Below are positions 26,752 through 39,000 of a DNA stretch of 64,000 bases, piece after piece. Source of the stretch: Akkermansiaceae bacterium. Lineage in GTDB: Bacteria; Verrucomicrobiota; Verrucomicrobiia; Verrucomicrobiales; DEV007. Where the stretch lies: NCBI GenBank assembly GCA_024233005.1, contig JACKQE010000007.1, positions 193,862 to 257,861 of the forward strand, written 5' to 3'. Position 1 is the first letter of the stretch; each line of letters starts with the position of its first letter. A program made the position numbers and the translations under genes. The notes beneath the pieces were generated by a model. It ran no database searches, was not told where the DNA came from, and saw nothing but the letters and a program-made list of their open reading frames with translations.

Positions 26752-28020
26752 TTACTTGCCCTTGATGGATATGAGGTGGGTGTCTGTCCGGATGAAAAGC
26801 CGGCCCAGTGCCACTGCCGGTGTGCCGTGGATGCCCGCATCCAGTTTGCTGCTGCCGAGCAGTTCGAATTTCGGGCCTGCCTTGACTGCCACCAGCACTC
26901 CATCCCGGGAACCGCAGAAGATCTTCCCATCGGCGATGACCGGAGAGCTGAAGAAGGTGCCTTCTCCGGCGCGCTCCTGATACACTTCTTTGCCGGATTC
27001 GGCATCGAGTGCGGTGAGCACGCCGCCGTCACCCCAGAGGTAGAGGAGGCCGTCTCCGGCAATGGGGGTGGGGACATAGGGCATCGCTTTTTTCGGCAGT
27101 TCGTAAAGCGGGGTGGGGGGGGCATCCGCATTGATCCGAAGCACCGCGAATTCCTTTCCGCCTCCGCCCGATCCGAGCGTCAGGGCGAGCGTGCCGCCCT
27201 CAATCACGATCGGGGATCCGACGGAGCGTTGCCCGAACCCGGGATTGTATTGCCAGAGCGATTTTCCGGTCTGGGGATCCAACCCTTCCACGCCATGAGT
27301 GGTGTTCACGACCACCAGGATCTCCTTGCCGGCCTCCGCGCCTTTGGGAAGAACCAGCACCGGGGTGCTGTAAGCGCTCTTTTGTTTGTCGCTGGCGGGA
27401 GGATTGGCTCGCTCGTGTTTCCAAATTTCTTCCCCGGTTTCCTTGTTCAGTCCATGAATGGCGCTGGTTCCCAGATCCTTGTGTTCGGATTGGACCACCA
27501 GGACCTGCCCCACCAGAATGGGTGAGGAAGCCACTCCGTGGTCGGAGGAAAGGTTGGGCCAGTCCTTGGTCCAGCGGACTTTTCCCTGATGGTCCAGAGC
27601 GACCGCGATGTTTTTGTCACCCGATCCCCAGACCAGGTAGATCCCCTGGGCATCGACCACTGGGGTGGCGGAGGCGAAGCTATTGAACTTGTGTTGGTGA
27701 TGGACCGTGAATTTGTCGACCCACTCCCAGACTTTTTCTCCAGTCTCGGCATTCAGACAGTGGAGGCGCCGCGAATCCGGGGCATTGGCATCGGCACTGG
27801 TGACGAAAATGTGTTTTTCCCAAAGCACCGGCGAGGAGACCCCCGACCCACCGAGATCAACGATCCATTCATAATCAGCCATGGTCACCTGAGGGGGCAG
27901 ACCTTTGGCATCGCCCAATCCCGTGCCATTGGGGCCACGGAAGCGGGCCCACTCCTGGGCGGAAGCTGTGGAGATCAGGGCGAACGAAAACAAGGCGGCG
28001 GCGGTGCAACGGGAACTCAT
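26752..28020 (-). CDS. Exported PQQ-type (BamB-like) beta-propeller protein
   Basis: The start with a clean signal peptide (M-S-S-R-C-T... ending at S-A-Q) gives about 422 residues; the reading frame extends further upstream without leader character. Propeller blades repeat the pattern L-D-x-x-T-G-K-x-x-W: L-N-A-E-T-G-E-K-V-W, L-D-H-Q-G-K-V-R-W, L-N-K-E-T-G-E-E-I-W, L-D-P-Q-T-G-K-S-L-W and L-D-A-E-S-G-K-E-V-Y. The mature start W-A-R-F-R-G-P-N-G-T-G is the typical Planctomycetota/Verrucomicrobiota form. I see no dehydrogenase catalytic signature, so it is probably a binding or scaffold protein rather than a quinoprotein enzyme. It lies 130 bases behind the VWA gene on the same strand and converges on the large operon. 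Confidence 0.82.
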   Translation of the reverse strand: MSSRCTAAALFSFALISTASAQEWARFRGPNGTGLGDAKGLPPQVTMADYEWIVDLGGSGVSSPVLWEKHIFVTSADANAPDSRRLHCLNAETGEKVWEWVDKFTVHHQHKFNSFASATPVVDAQGIYLVWGSGDKNIAVALDHQGKVRWTKDWPNLSSDHGVASSPILVGQVLVVQSEHKDLGTSAIHGLNKETGEEIWKHERANPPASDKQKSAYSTPVLVLPKGAEAGKEILVVVNTTHGVEGLDPQTGKSLWQYNPGFGQRSVGSPIVIEGGTLALTLGSGGGGKEFAVLRINADAPPTPLYELPKKAMPYVPTPIAGDGLLYLWGDGGVLTALDAESGKEVYQERAGEGTFFSSPVIADGKIFCGSRDGVLVAVKAGPKFELLGSSKLDAGIHGTPAVALGRLFIRTDTHLISIKGK

Positions 28021-28150
28021 GGGCTTTGGGAAGAAGGAGATGAACCTTCGTACCAAAGACACCGATTCCTGGCGGTGCAAGCAATTGATTGCGCCAACCT
28101 TGGGATCTTTCAGAGGCTTTTCCAGGCCCTGGTGGTGAGCCTTCTGGCTG

Positions 28151-28822
28151 TCAGAGGCGTTCCTCCTCTTCGCGGACGATCTCGTCCAGAGATTTCCGCT
28201 CGTCCTCGAAGGCTTGGACATCCATCTGATTGGTGTTTTTCAGGCGCATCGAGCGGACTTTTCGGGACATCGCTTGGCCGGAGGACCGGATCCCTTTGGC
28301 ATGGAATTCGACGTTGCCACCCAGGGAGGCATCGATGTTCATCCCCGCAGCGGTGGCGATAGCATCCTGATTGGCGGCGAGGAACAGGAATGCCCAGCCT
28401 TTTTGATCCTGGTAAATCTGGATCAGGTCCGCAAGGTGGCGGTGCGTGAATTCCCGAGAAGCATTTTCCTCCCCATCGGTGAAAACGGCGAAAATGACTT
28501 TTCCCGGTTGCTGGTCCGGTGGCAGGGACTGGATCCGTCGGTCGGTCTCCTTGATGGTCCGTCCGATCGCGTCGAGCAGGGCGGTCGAGCCGCGCGGGAC
28601 ATAGTCCGCGGCGGCCAGTGGCTCCACTTCGTGGAGGGGACGCGCCGCAATCGGCACTTCGTAGGCGTTGTCAAACTGGACAAGCGTCAACCGGGCATCT
28701 CCGGGGACATCCAGTTGGGACTTGAGGAAGTCGTTGAAGGCGGCGACGGCGGGTTCGCGCATGGGTTCCATCGAACCGGAGCGGTCGAGGATGTAAGCAA
28801 TTTCGGTGATTTCTGGATTCAT
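28151..28822 (-). CDS. VWA-domain protein with intact MIDAS
   Basis: The 223-residue product begins within a few residues of a von Willebrand A domain. The metal-ion-dependent adhesion site is complete: D-R-S-G-S-M near residue 12, the Thr in R-G-S-T-A-L, and the Asp in F-T-D-G-E-E. There is no signal peptide or membrane segment, so it is a cytoplasmic VWA protein, a class that often works with AAA ATPases or in metal handling and stress responses; no ATPase gene is nearby. The C-terminal 50 residues are charged and probably helical. It is divergent from the WYL regulator across 77 bases, which makes it a candidate target of that regulator. The exact job is unknown. Confidence 0.82.
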   Translation of the reverse strand: MNPEITEIAYILDRSGSMEPMREPAVAAFNDFLKSQLDVPGDARLTLVQFDNAYEVPIAARPLHEVEPLAAADYVPRGSTALLDAIGRTIKETDRRIQSLPPDQQPGKVIFAVFTDGEENASREFTHRHLADLIQIYQDQKGWAFLFLAANQDAIATAAGMNIDASLGGNVEFHAKGIRSSGQAMSRKVRSMRLKNTNQMDVQAFEDERKSLDEIVREEEERL

Positions 28823-28899
28823 AAGCTGCGGCCACGTTCGCACAGGGGGTGGGACATTCGCTGGGTGACAGCAGAAAGTTGTGAAAGTATTTTACCGGC

Positions 28900-29982
28900 A
28901 TGCCGAAAAAAACTGCCGTCAGAAAGTCCCGGAAACCGGAACCGCAACTCGTGGAATCACCGTCCTCCGGACGTTCCGGATCCAGTCGTCCTGCTTTTTG
29001 GCGGGTTATGGAGATCCACAAGGTCGTGGGGGCGGGAGGCTTTCCCAACTGTAAGACACTTGCCCGGGACATCGAGGTCACTCCCAAGACCATTCAGCGC
29101 GACATCACTTTCATGCGTTACCAACTGGGGCTGCCTCTGGAATATGATGCCTTGCGGCATGGCTACCACTACACCCAGGAAGTGCAGGAATTTCCCCTCC
29201 TGCACCTCTCCCGCAACGATCTGGTTGCCCTCTTCCTGGCGCGCCATGCTCTCGAACCGCTGCGGGGGACCGGGTTGGAACGGATGCTGGCGGCAAGCTT
29301 CAGCAAAATCGCGGAAGCTTGTCCAGGAGAAGTGTCGATCCAGTGGCATGAGTTGGACAAGGCTTTCTCGGTCCAAGCCTCGGGAGTCCTCGCTGCGGAT
29401 GCCACCCTTTTTGGAGATCTGCTCGATGCGGTGCGCGCGAACCGGGAGATTTCATTCACCTACCACAAACTCACAAACTCAATTCCGGAAGCGCGGACGG
29501 TGCACCCCTACCACGTGGGGCAGATTGAGCATGGCTGGTACCTGATGGCCTATGATCCGATGCGGAAGGGAGTCCGGACGTTCGCCTTGCAGCGGATCAG
29601 GGGATTGAAAGTGAAAAAAAAGACGTTCCTCCGGGACCCGGAATTTAATGCGCGGGATTACCTTGGCGGGGGATTCGGAGTCTGGAGTTACGGCGATGGA
29701 AGCGGACCACGGCACCAGGTCCGCATCCGGTTGGAAGGTTATGCCGCCCGGGTGGTGGCGGAGCGTCAATGGCATGCCACGCAGGAGATCATACCAATGA
29801 ATCCCGAGGGAACGGTCATCGAATTCCGGGTCTGTCTGCATGGGCTGGAGGAGATCACCCGTTGGGTTCTCAGTTGGGGAAGCAAGGCCAGGGTGCTGTC
29901 CCCGCAGGCTTTGCAGGTTCGGATCCGCAGGGAAATCGAGAAGATGAGGGCACAGGGCAAGGGAGGTCGGTTCAAAGAATGA
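28900..29982 (+). CDS. WYL-domain transcriptional regulator
   Basis: The 360-residue product opens with a basic, probably disordered tail (1-30), then a winged helix-turn-helix of the DeoR/HTH_11 kind (about 33-95: N-C-K-T-L-A-R-D-I-E followed by T-I-Q-R-D-I). Next come a linker and the WYL domain with G-W-Y-L-M-A-Y-D near 211 and R-I-R-G-L, then the WCX-type C-terminal extension. WYL domains sense nucleic-acid or small-molecule ligands and several control DNA-damage or defence loci. The divergent VWA gene 77 bases away is the natural target. The stop codon is followed within two bases by a strong terminator hairpin. Confidence 0.9.
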   Translation: MPKKTAVRKSRKPEPQLVESPSSGRSGSSRPAFWRVMEIHKVVGAGGFPNCKTLARDIEVTPKTIQRDITFMRYQLGLPLEYDALRHGYHYTQEVQEFPLLHLSRNDLVALFLARHALEPLRGTGLERMLAASFSKIAEACPGEVSIQWHELDKAFSVQASGVLAADATLFGDLLDAVRANREISFTYHKLTNSIPEARTVHPYHVGQIEHGWYLMAYDPMRKGVRTFALQRIRGLKVKKKTFLRDPEFNARDYLGGGFGVWSYGDGSGPRHQVRIRLEGYAARVVAERQWHATQEIIPMNPEGTVIEFRVCLHGLEEITRWVLSWGSKARVLSPQALQVRIRREIEKMRAQGKGGRFKE

Positions 29983-29983
29983 T

Positions 29984-30017
29984 AAAGGCCTTCCCCCTGG
30001 TTGGAGGGAAGGCCTTT
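29984..30017. terminator. Bidirectional intrinsic terminator
   Basis: A perfect 12-base inverted repeat, AAAGGCCTTCCC and its complement, flanks a 10-base loop. Each arm ends in an A or T triplet, so either strand yields a GC-rich stem followed by a short U run. It lies directly after the stop of the forward regulator and just beyond the stop of the convergent giant gene, so it can serve both. Confidence 0.85.
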
Positions 30018-30043
30018 CGTGAAGGGGGTGCGGAGGAAACGTC

Positions 30044-33000
30044 TCAGTTCTTGAACGGATCCGCCTCGACAGGCAGGGCGGGAGCGGCCCCGGCCGGTGG
30101 GGCCGGCGCGCCGAACGGATCCGGGGCGGCGCCCGCCGCTGGCATGGGACCGGGCGCTTCAGGTGGGGCCCCGGCGCCAAATGGATCCAGAGGTGCCCCC
30201 GCCGCGGGTGCCGGGGCTTCCCCGCCCTCTGCAGGTGCCGCTGAACCGCCCGCCGCCGGGCTGTTGTTCCCGGACTCTTTCAGTTCTTCCTCAAGGCCCG
30301 GCTCGGTGGTTTGATTGAGGGTTTCCTCAATCTGCAGTTCCAGGCTCAGCCCGTTGTTGATCGGCAGGAAGAACGGTCCCAGCACTCCGTTGTTGAACAC
30401 GTTGAAGCTGTTCGCGCCCCCGTCCTGGATGACCCGGTAGCGGATGTTGAAGCTGGTCCCGAGAGTGGCGAATTCGCTCCATCCGGTCTTCCCGTCCGGT
30501 CCGAAGCTGTCCAAGGCGTCCCGGTTGAACTCGTTCTGATGCCACTCGTCCAGCAGCGCATCCACAAACGGTCCCACCTGGATCCAGGGCTGCCCCGGGA
30601 ACAGGTAGTCGGCGGTGAACCCGATCTGCCCGTCGATCTCCGTGAACGGTCCCACTTCGACCACTTCCACCACCGCGTCCTCGGTCGGCGCCCCCACGCC
30701 GCCACTGCCGCCACCCACAGCCGGCGGCGCCGGCGGCGGGGTTTCCGGGGCGGTGTAAAGCGCCTCGATGGTGTCGTAATACAGGCTGAACCCGCTGCTC
30801 GCCGAATACAACGCCGTGTCCGGATTGACCGTCCGCGCCGTCAGGTTGGTCGTGTCCTGCGGATCGAGGTTGAGGTGCTCGTCGAGCACGGTCACACTTG
30901 CGTCCACCGGATTGATGAGGTTGATCGCATACTCAAACGGCGCCCGGTAGAGCGGATCGGGCGGTCCCGCGTAGGCCACTCCGTTGAGGGTGGTCCCCAG
31001 CGCGATCAGGTTGCTCGTCGGCCCGCTCTGGAGCCGCTCCGGCAGGTAGATCCGCAGTTCCCCGCCTCCGGCGCTGAGCACGCTGGCGCTGTCGGTCTCG
31101 ATCACTCCGTTGCCTCCGGCCTCCGGATCCAGCCGGCTCACCGCCACGAAGGTGTCGCCCCCGGTCGCGATGCTGCTGCTCACGATCGTCGGATCCACGT
31201 GGCCGATCAGGCCCCCGGTCAACCGCACGTCAAACCCGGCGCTGACCTGGATGTCCCCGCTCACGTTGCCCGTCGCCGTGCCCACGCCGCCCGCGTCGAA
31301 GAGCTGGTCGCCGTTGCCGATCTTGGCATACGCGCTCGAACCGCTCCCCCGCGTCACGTTGACATCGGTCCCGGCATCCACCAGCACGGTCCCCTGCTTG
31401 GTCCCGTCGCTGCCGGCGCCGCCGTTGCCGATCTGGGCGTAACTGTTCGGGCCGCTGCCTCCGAGCACGTCGACCTGGCCGCCCGCGAGCACTTCCACGG
31501 TGGCCTCGGTGGTCCCGGCGTCGTTGTTGGTCCCCCCGTTGCCGATCTGCGCGAAGGCCACATCGGCGCTCCCGCCCTGCAGCACCACGTCGGCCGTCGC
31601 GCTGACGCTGATGACGGTGCTCGGCGCCCCGATGGTGACTCCGCCGGACTTGATCCCGCCATGGCCGATCAGCGCGTAGCCGTTGAGGTCCCCGCCGGTC
31701 ACCGTGACGTCGCCGGCGGTGGCTTTCACCACCACGTTGCCGTTCTTGGTGCCAAATCCGCTGACCCCGCCGTTGCCGATCTGGGCGAAGGCCGCGGCGC
31801 CGGTCACGTCCACGCTGGCTCCGGTCACCGACACGCTCCCGGTCTTGTCCCCGTTGCCGCCGAACCCGCCGCTCAACCCGATCTGGGCGTAGGCGGTGGC
31901 GTTGCTGCCCGCCGTCAGGCTCACCGCGTCCGGTGTCGTCACCGTGGTGATCCCGGCCAGGGCGCCGTCGAGGTTCATCCCGCCCAACCCGATGGAGGCG
32001 TAGCTGTTGTCCCCGCTGCCCCCCTGCACGGTGACCGCGCCGTCGGCGCTCACCGCGGTGCTGCTGCTGTGGGTCCCGTTGGCCTTGGTGCCGCCCGCGC
32101 CGAGCTGGGCGTAGGCATCCTGGCCGCTCCCGGCGATCACGCTGACGGTCCCGCCGTTGGCGGTCACGCTGGTCGGGCCGGTGATGTTCCCGCTCCCGCT
32201 GGTGCCGCCCGCCCCGATCTGGGTGTAGGCATTGGCGCCGGCTCCGGAGGCGAGGCTGATGTTCGTCGCCTCCACCGTGGTCCCGCCGTTCTTGCTGGCG
32301 TCGCTGTTCAAGCCGCCCAGACCGATCTGGGCGTAGGTCCCGGTGTTGCTGGCGCCGCCGGTCAGGGTGAGGTCGCCGCCGGCGGTGACGCCGACCAGTC
32401 CGGTGAAGGCGCCGTCGGCCGCGGTGCCGCCCAGTCCGATCCGGGCCGAGGCGCTGGCCCCGCCGTTGGTCGCGTCGAGCACCACGTTGCCCGCCGCGGT
32501 GACGGTCGTCGCGCTGTTGTGGGTCCCGCTGGCCTGGATGCCGCCCGCCCCGACCTGGCTGGCCGAGTCGGTGCCGGTCCCGGCGAGGATCCGCAGATCG
32601 CCCGTGGTCGTGGTCACCGTCGTGGTCCCGGTGAGGTTGCCGTCGGCCAGGGAACCGCCCGCCCCGATCTGGGTGCCGGCGTTGCTCCCCGCGCCGCCGG
32701 TCAGCGTCACGCTGGCCCCGCTCACGGTGGTGGTCCCGCTCTTGGCGCCGTCGCTGTCGCGACCGCCGGAACCGATCCGGGCCGTGCTGTCCTGGCCCGC
32801 GCCGCCGTCGAGGGTCACCGCGCCGCTGGCGCTCAGCAGGATGTTGCTGGTGATGGCGCCGTCGGAGTTGTCCCCGCCGTGGCCGATCTGGGCGTAGGTG
32901 CCGGTGGTGGACCCGCCGTTGAGATCGACGTTGACCAGCGATCCGCTGAAGGTGATGTCACCCGACTTGGTGTTGCTGCCGACGTTGCCGCCGTGGCCCA

Positions 33001-36000
33001 GCAGGGCGTATGCGTTGAGGCCCGCCCCGCCGTTGAAGGTCGCGCTGCCAGCCTCGCAGAACTCGACGGTGATCGCTCCCGACTGGGTGTTGGCGGTGCT
33101 CCCGAGGCCGCCGTGTCCGGCCTGGGCGTAGCTGCCGACCGAGTCCCCGGCATTGAGGGCGAGACCGCCCTCGTGGACGTGAAGGTTGACCGCCCCGGCG
33201 CCGGTTTGGCTGGCCGCGGTTTGATGGAACCCGAGCTGCCCGTAGGCGTTGGCGGTGCTGTCGGAACCGTTGATTTCGACGCGATGGCCCATTGCCGTGG
33301 TGGCGCCTCCGAGGGAACCGACCGCGACCGCGAAGGCCTGCGTGCCGGTGCCGATGAAGACCGTGCCCTGGTTGCCCACGCCCGTCGCGGTGGCACAGGC
33401 GGCGATCACCGCGGCGAAGTCGAAGTTCGGCGCGGCCACCGGCGTGCAGAGCGTCGGATCGACGCCCAAGCCGCCGGTTTTGCCATCCCAGCCCGCGGCG
33501 ATGTTGACGGCCCCGGTCCCGCTGTTCTGGAGACCGCGCAGGAAGGTGATGTCGCCGGTCGCCAGCACGTTCAGCGCGTTGGCGCTGCTGTAGGTGTAAG
33601 CCTGGTCGAAGGTGAAGTTCCCCGAGTTGTTGCCGATGGTGGTGATACCGGCGGCGAGCGCCTGGTTGAGCATCCCCGTCAGGTTGAACGTGGCATTGAA
33701 TCCGGTGCCGAAGAGCGTGGTGTTGGCCGTGCCCAAAGTGATGCCCTCATTGGCGTTTGTACTCTGGTGACCGATCCAGCCGACGCTGTTGGCGGGTCCG
33801 GGCGTGGTGACCGTGATGGCTCCATCGACATCCACATAAATGTTACCAGCGCGGGTGCCGGAGGAATTGCTGGCGCCGTCCCCATGGCCGACCAAGGCGT
33901 AGGAGTTTGCCGCCAGACCACCGGTCAGGGTCAATCCGCCGCCGCCGACATCGATCAACGAGATGTTGCCGGTGTGGTTGCCGGATCCGACCGTGCCGCC
34001 ATGGCCGATCTGGGCATACTGATCGTTGCCGCCGGAGTCGCCGCCCTTGAGGGTGATGCCTCCGTTGGCTCCGCTCAATCCGGAGACCACGGTGATGAAG
34101 CCGCTCTGGTTGCCAGCCGCCTCGTATTGTCCATGGCCGATCTGGGTCCAGGTCTGGGTCGCCGCTCCCTGTGCGGAATCGAGCAGGACATGCTCTCCGA
34201 CATGGATGCAGATGTCGCCGACATGATTGCCTTCCGCATCATATCCGCCATGACCGATGGAGGCATAGGTGCGGGCGAAGGAGCCCGAGATCAGGTCCAG
34301 ATTGCCGCCGGCGTCGATTTCAATGTTGCCGGTATTGGAGCCTTTGGTGCTGCGTCCGCCGTGACCGATCGTCGCCGAGGCGTCGTCGTCGGTGCCGCCA
34401 CGGAGCACGATGTCACCGGTTTTCGCGGTGACATTGATGTCTCCGGTGTTGCCCAGGGTGGTGCTGCCGTCCGGATTGTCGGCGTCATAGCCGCCGTGCC
34501 CGATCATGGCATACGCGCGGTCGGTCTGAGAATACTCGAAGCGGAGGAGCAGGTTCGGCGGATCGGTCTCGGCCCCCGGGTTGATGTCCTGAGTGAAGAG
34601 AACGACCGGGCTGCCGCCGCTGGCGTAGTTGATGGTTCCGACCTGCTGGCCGGCGGTGAATTGGGTCCCTCCGACCAGTTCGGTGAAGTCGCTGACCACT
34701 TTGAGCGCGCCGGAACCGTCCGCATCCGCGACCGTTCCGATCTTCACGCCGAGATCATTGAAAATATCGAAGTAAACCGAACCTGGAATGACGCGGTTCA
34801 AGCCAGCCCGGATCGTGAAGTCTCCGCCTCCCGCCAAATTGGCGGCCCGGTCGATGGACTCGGTGTCACTGGTCCCGGTGAGGACATAGCCGCCGCGCAA
34901 CCCACTGCCCAGGGCCGGAGTCGCGGAGAGTTGGCTGGCCAGCACGTTGACATTGCCTTCGGCATAGACATTGACCGTTCCGGAGTGATCGCCCCGCGTG
35001 TTGGTGCCGCCGTTGCCGATCATGACATAGTTGTCGACCCCGTCACCCGCCTGCAACGTGATGTCGCCGGTGGCCATGACCGAGGTGGTGTCAGTGCTGC
35101 GACCCTGATCGCCGACGGAAGAGCGTCCGCCGTGTCCGATCTGGGCGAACTGCTGACTCACATCATTGTCGGCGAAGGTGCCGCCCCCCTGGATCAGGAC
35201 ATTGCTGGTGGTCCCAAGGTTGGTCCGGACTCCGGTCGCGTCATAGCCGGCGTGGACAATGATGTCCCCCCAATGGTTGCCGCGGGCTTCGTAGCCGCCA
35301 TGACCGATCATGGCATAGTGGAAACGTCCTCCGGCCTCGGCCGCCAAGCGGTAGAAACCATTGTTGGCGAGGTTGTCATAGACCCCGATGGTGGGAGCGA
35401 AGCTGGGGAGGAAGGCCCGCTTGTCATCGCCCCCGAGGACGTTGACGCTGCCGAGGCGGCTGACGACCGAGATGTTGCCATGGTGGCCGATTCCGTTGCC
35501 GTTCGCGGTGACCCCGTCGAGGGAGACATCGACATCGTAGCCTCCATGCCCGATCTGGGCGTAGAGGTTCCCGTCGTCGTTGGAGTTGGCCAGGGTGCCA
35601 CTGCCGGTGCTGAGCACCCCGCCGATGAGGTTGACGCTGCCGAAAGTGTCGATGGTGATGTCTCCCGAGTTGCCTTCCATGCCCGCCGCGCCATTGCCGG
35701 TGCCGGAGCGGGAGCTGGTGCCACCGTGACCGATCTGGGCAAAGTTGTTGTTTCTCGTGCCGGCCTTGGCCTGCACCCCGATGCCGACATAGGCGGGAGC
35801 TTGTCCCGTGGTCGAGAAGATCGAGATGTTTCCGCTCTGGGTGCCGGTGGAACTGCGTCCGCCGTGGCCGATTTGGACATAGGCGTCGGCCGCGTCGAAG
35901 TATTCACCCTGACCGCCGCTCAAGATGACCGCGCCGCCAATGCGCCGGGCCGCCGTTCCCACGGTGATGTCACCGGAGTCGCGTCCGCTGGTGATGTAGC

Positions 36001-39000
36001 CGCCATGGCCGAGCTGGGCATACCCTTGGGCACCCACTCCACCGTTGAAGACCACATCACCGCCGGCGAAGACCGAGATGTCCCCGGTGTTGCCCAGAGT
36101 ATTGGCTCCACCGTCGGTCTGATCAGAATTGTATCCTCCGTGACCCAGCTGGGCGTAGGATCCCTGGATCTCCAGAGACTGATAGGACATCGTGACCAGG
36201 TTCGCCGCGGCAGGGGAGGCCTGGTTGTTCGGATTGACGTCGGCCGTGAAGGTGATGCGGCCGTTGGTGCCCACTCCAGTCGTATACCAGATGGTGCCAA
36301 CCACGTCATTGAGATTGAATGCCCCGAGTGTTCCCCCGGCGACATAGATGTTGCCCTTGCCGTCATCCTTCAGGATCGGCCCGTTCGGGATGGTGATGAC
36401 CACCGTGCCGGGCACGATGTTGGAGCCTTCCACATCATAGATGGCGTCGTTGGTCTGCGTGCCGAATTCCGTCGCCCGGGTCAGGTCGAAGTTCTTTTCC
36501 TCGCCGATGATCTGGTGACGCCCCTGGACGGCGGAGAATATCACGCTGCCGCCCGCGTCGACGATGATGTCACCCTTGTGGTCGCCCCGCGAATCGCGCC
36601 CGCCATTGCCCAACTGGACGAACGAACCCTGGGAGTTTCCGGCGGTGAAGACGATGTCGTCGCCCGCGGTGACGGAGATGACGTCATCATCACGTCCCAT
36701 GTTGCCCCGCGCGGTCCAGCCGCCATGGCCGAGCATGGCATAGTCGACCCGGTCGGTGTCGTTATCTTCTGTGGAACCCCCGAGGAAGGTGATGTCCTGG
36801 GCCACATCGACGGTGATGCTGCCATAATGTTCACCCCGGGATTCATAGCCGCCATGACCCAGTTGGGCATAGTGGAAACGCCCTTCACCCAGACCCCAGC
36901 TGGGGTTGTCAAGACGGTTGGCATCGCCCGCCCCGAAGAAGAGCCGACCTGCCGTGGAGGTCACGGAGATGTCTCCATGGTGCCCGATGCCCGTGTCGAA
37001 GACATCGACCGAGGTAATGAAATGGACGTCGGTGTTGTAACCGCCATGGCCGAGCTGGACATAGTTGCGCGAGTCCTCGTCGGAGTTGAGGAAACTGCCG
37101 GTGCCAGCGATGAAGTTGATGTTACCCGCCGTGTTCACCGTGATATTGCCGGAGTTGCCTTTGAAGAGAGGCACCGTCGGATTGGTGGCGTCCCGGGCCG
37201 CCGAGGAGGCGTTGGTGCCGCCATGGCCGACCTGGGCGTAGGCATCGGGACGATCCCCGGCGCGGACTTCCACCCCGGTCGCGCCGGTCGTGCCCGCGTT
37301 GACGGTGATGTTGCCGTTGTGGTTCCCGTCGCCTTCGTAGCCGCCGTGGCCGATCTGGGCGTAATCCTGATCAGAATGGCCCGCCGTGAAGGTGACCGCC
37401 CCGGTGCCGCCATCGACCGTGATGTTGCCGGTGTTGTCGCTCTCGGTGCTGCGTCCGCCGTGCCCGATCTGGGCGAAGGCGCCGGGAGCGATGTTCCCGG
37501 TCAGACCACCCGTGGTGCCCCCGTTGAAGGTCACGCCTCCGTCGCCTTGGACGGTAATGTCGCCCAGGATGGTGCGGCGGAATTCAACCCCGGCGCCGAA
37601 GGTGAGGGCGTTGTTACCAACCGCTGAGGTGTATTCGGTGCGGAAAACGTAACCCGGATTGTACCAATATTGCAAATGCCATCCCTGGCCGGACGCATTC
37701 CGGGTGTCGGACTGTCCAAAACCGCCGTTGGAGTCATAGGTGCCGAACTGGGTGCCCGCACCGGACAGGTAACTGGCGTCGTACCCCCCGTGACCGATCT
37801 GGACATAGTTCTGGTTGTCCGACCCCGCCGCGCCGCTGACCGTGTGGCCCGCACCGAGGGCTTTCACCGTGATGTTGCCGATCATGGAGCCGCCCGACCA
37901 GGATCCCCCGTGACCGATCTGGGCGTAGGAATTGTAGCCGCCGTCATTGACGGTGGCGAGACCTGCCTTGAGGCCGACATTGCCGTCCTGCGCGATCACC
38001 GAGATGTTGCCGGTGTGGTCGCCACCCGTGTAGAGGCCGCCGTGACCGATCTGGACATATTCCTCGCGGCCAAAGCGGGAGGTCCCGTCGACGGAGGAGA
38101 GATTGACGTCGCCGGACGCGGTGACCACGGTGATGTTGCCGCTCATGCCGAGAATCGGCTTGCCATCGACACCGATCGGGGCGCCCGGAGCATTGATGTG
38201 GAACCACTGTCCCCGGTTCGGAGGCACGATCGGAACCATCGCCGTCAGCGGGTTGTTGTCGTGGTCGACGAAGCGGACCGTATTGGCTGCCACGATGGGT
38301 TGGTAGAAAGTGGTCAGGGGCATGAGGCTGCCCTGGCCATAGGTGGGGACCCCATCGGCCCCGAGTGGTCCCGGGAGATAGGTGCCTCCGCCGACCACCT
38401 GAGCGAAATAGAGGTTCGTCAGGGGGTTTTCATTGAAGGTGTTCCCGTTCGCCGCGCTCAGAGCGACGTCCACCCCGGGGTTGGCGGTGTTGCGGGTTTC
38501 CAGGGTCCGGGGCAGGTAGGGGTCAAAATCGGCGTTGATGCCGCCATGACCGATCTGGAGGTAGCTGTAGCGACCGGAGCGGTTGCCGTTGGCATCCGTG
38601 AAGGCCAGATCGGCGGTGGCACCGTGGGCATGGAAGTCGATCCCGGAAGCGGCGGCGACCACGATGTCACCGCTGTGATTGCCGAAGGCCTCGAAGCCGC
38701 CGTGACCGATCTGGGCGGAACTGAAGACCTGCTGGCCGGCTTCGAAGGTGATCTTGGCGGAGGCATTCTCCACCGCCGTGATCTGGCCCGAGCCATTCAT
38801 CGTCAGTCCCCCGGCCTTGACCGTGATGTCACCATTGTGGCCGTCCCCGTTCACCGAGGTGGGGTCGGCGGCATCGCGCCAACCGCCATGACCGATCTGG
38901 ACATACCCGACCCCACCGTTGTTGAGCAACGGATCGGAAGAATAGCCGGTGAAGGTGATGTTTTTCAGAGAAGTGACCGTGATATCCCCGGTGTGGGTGC

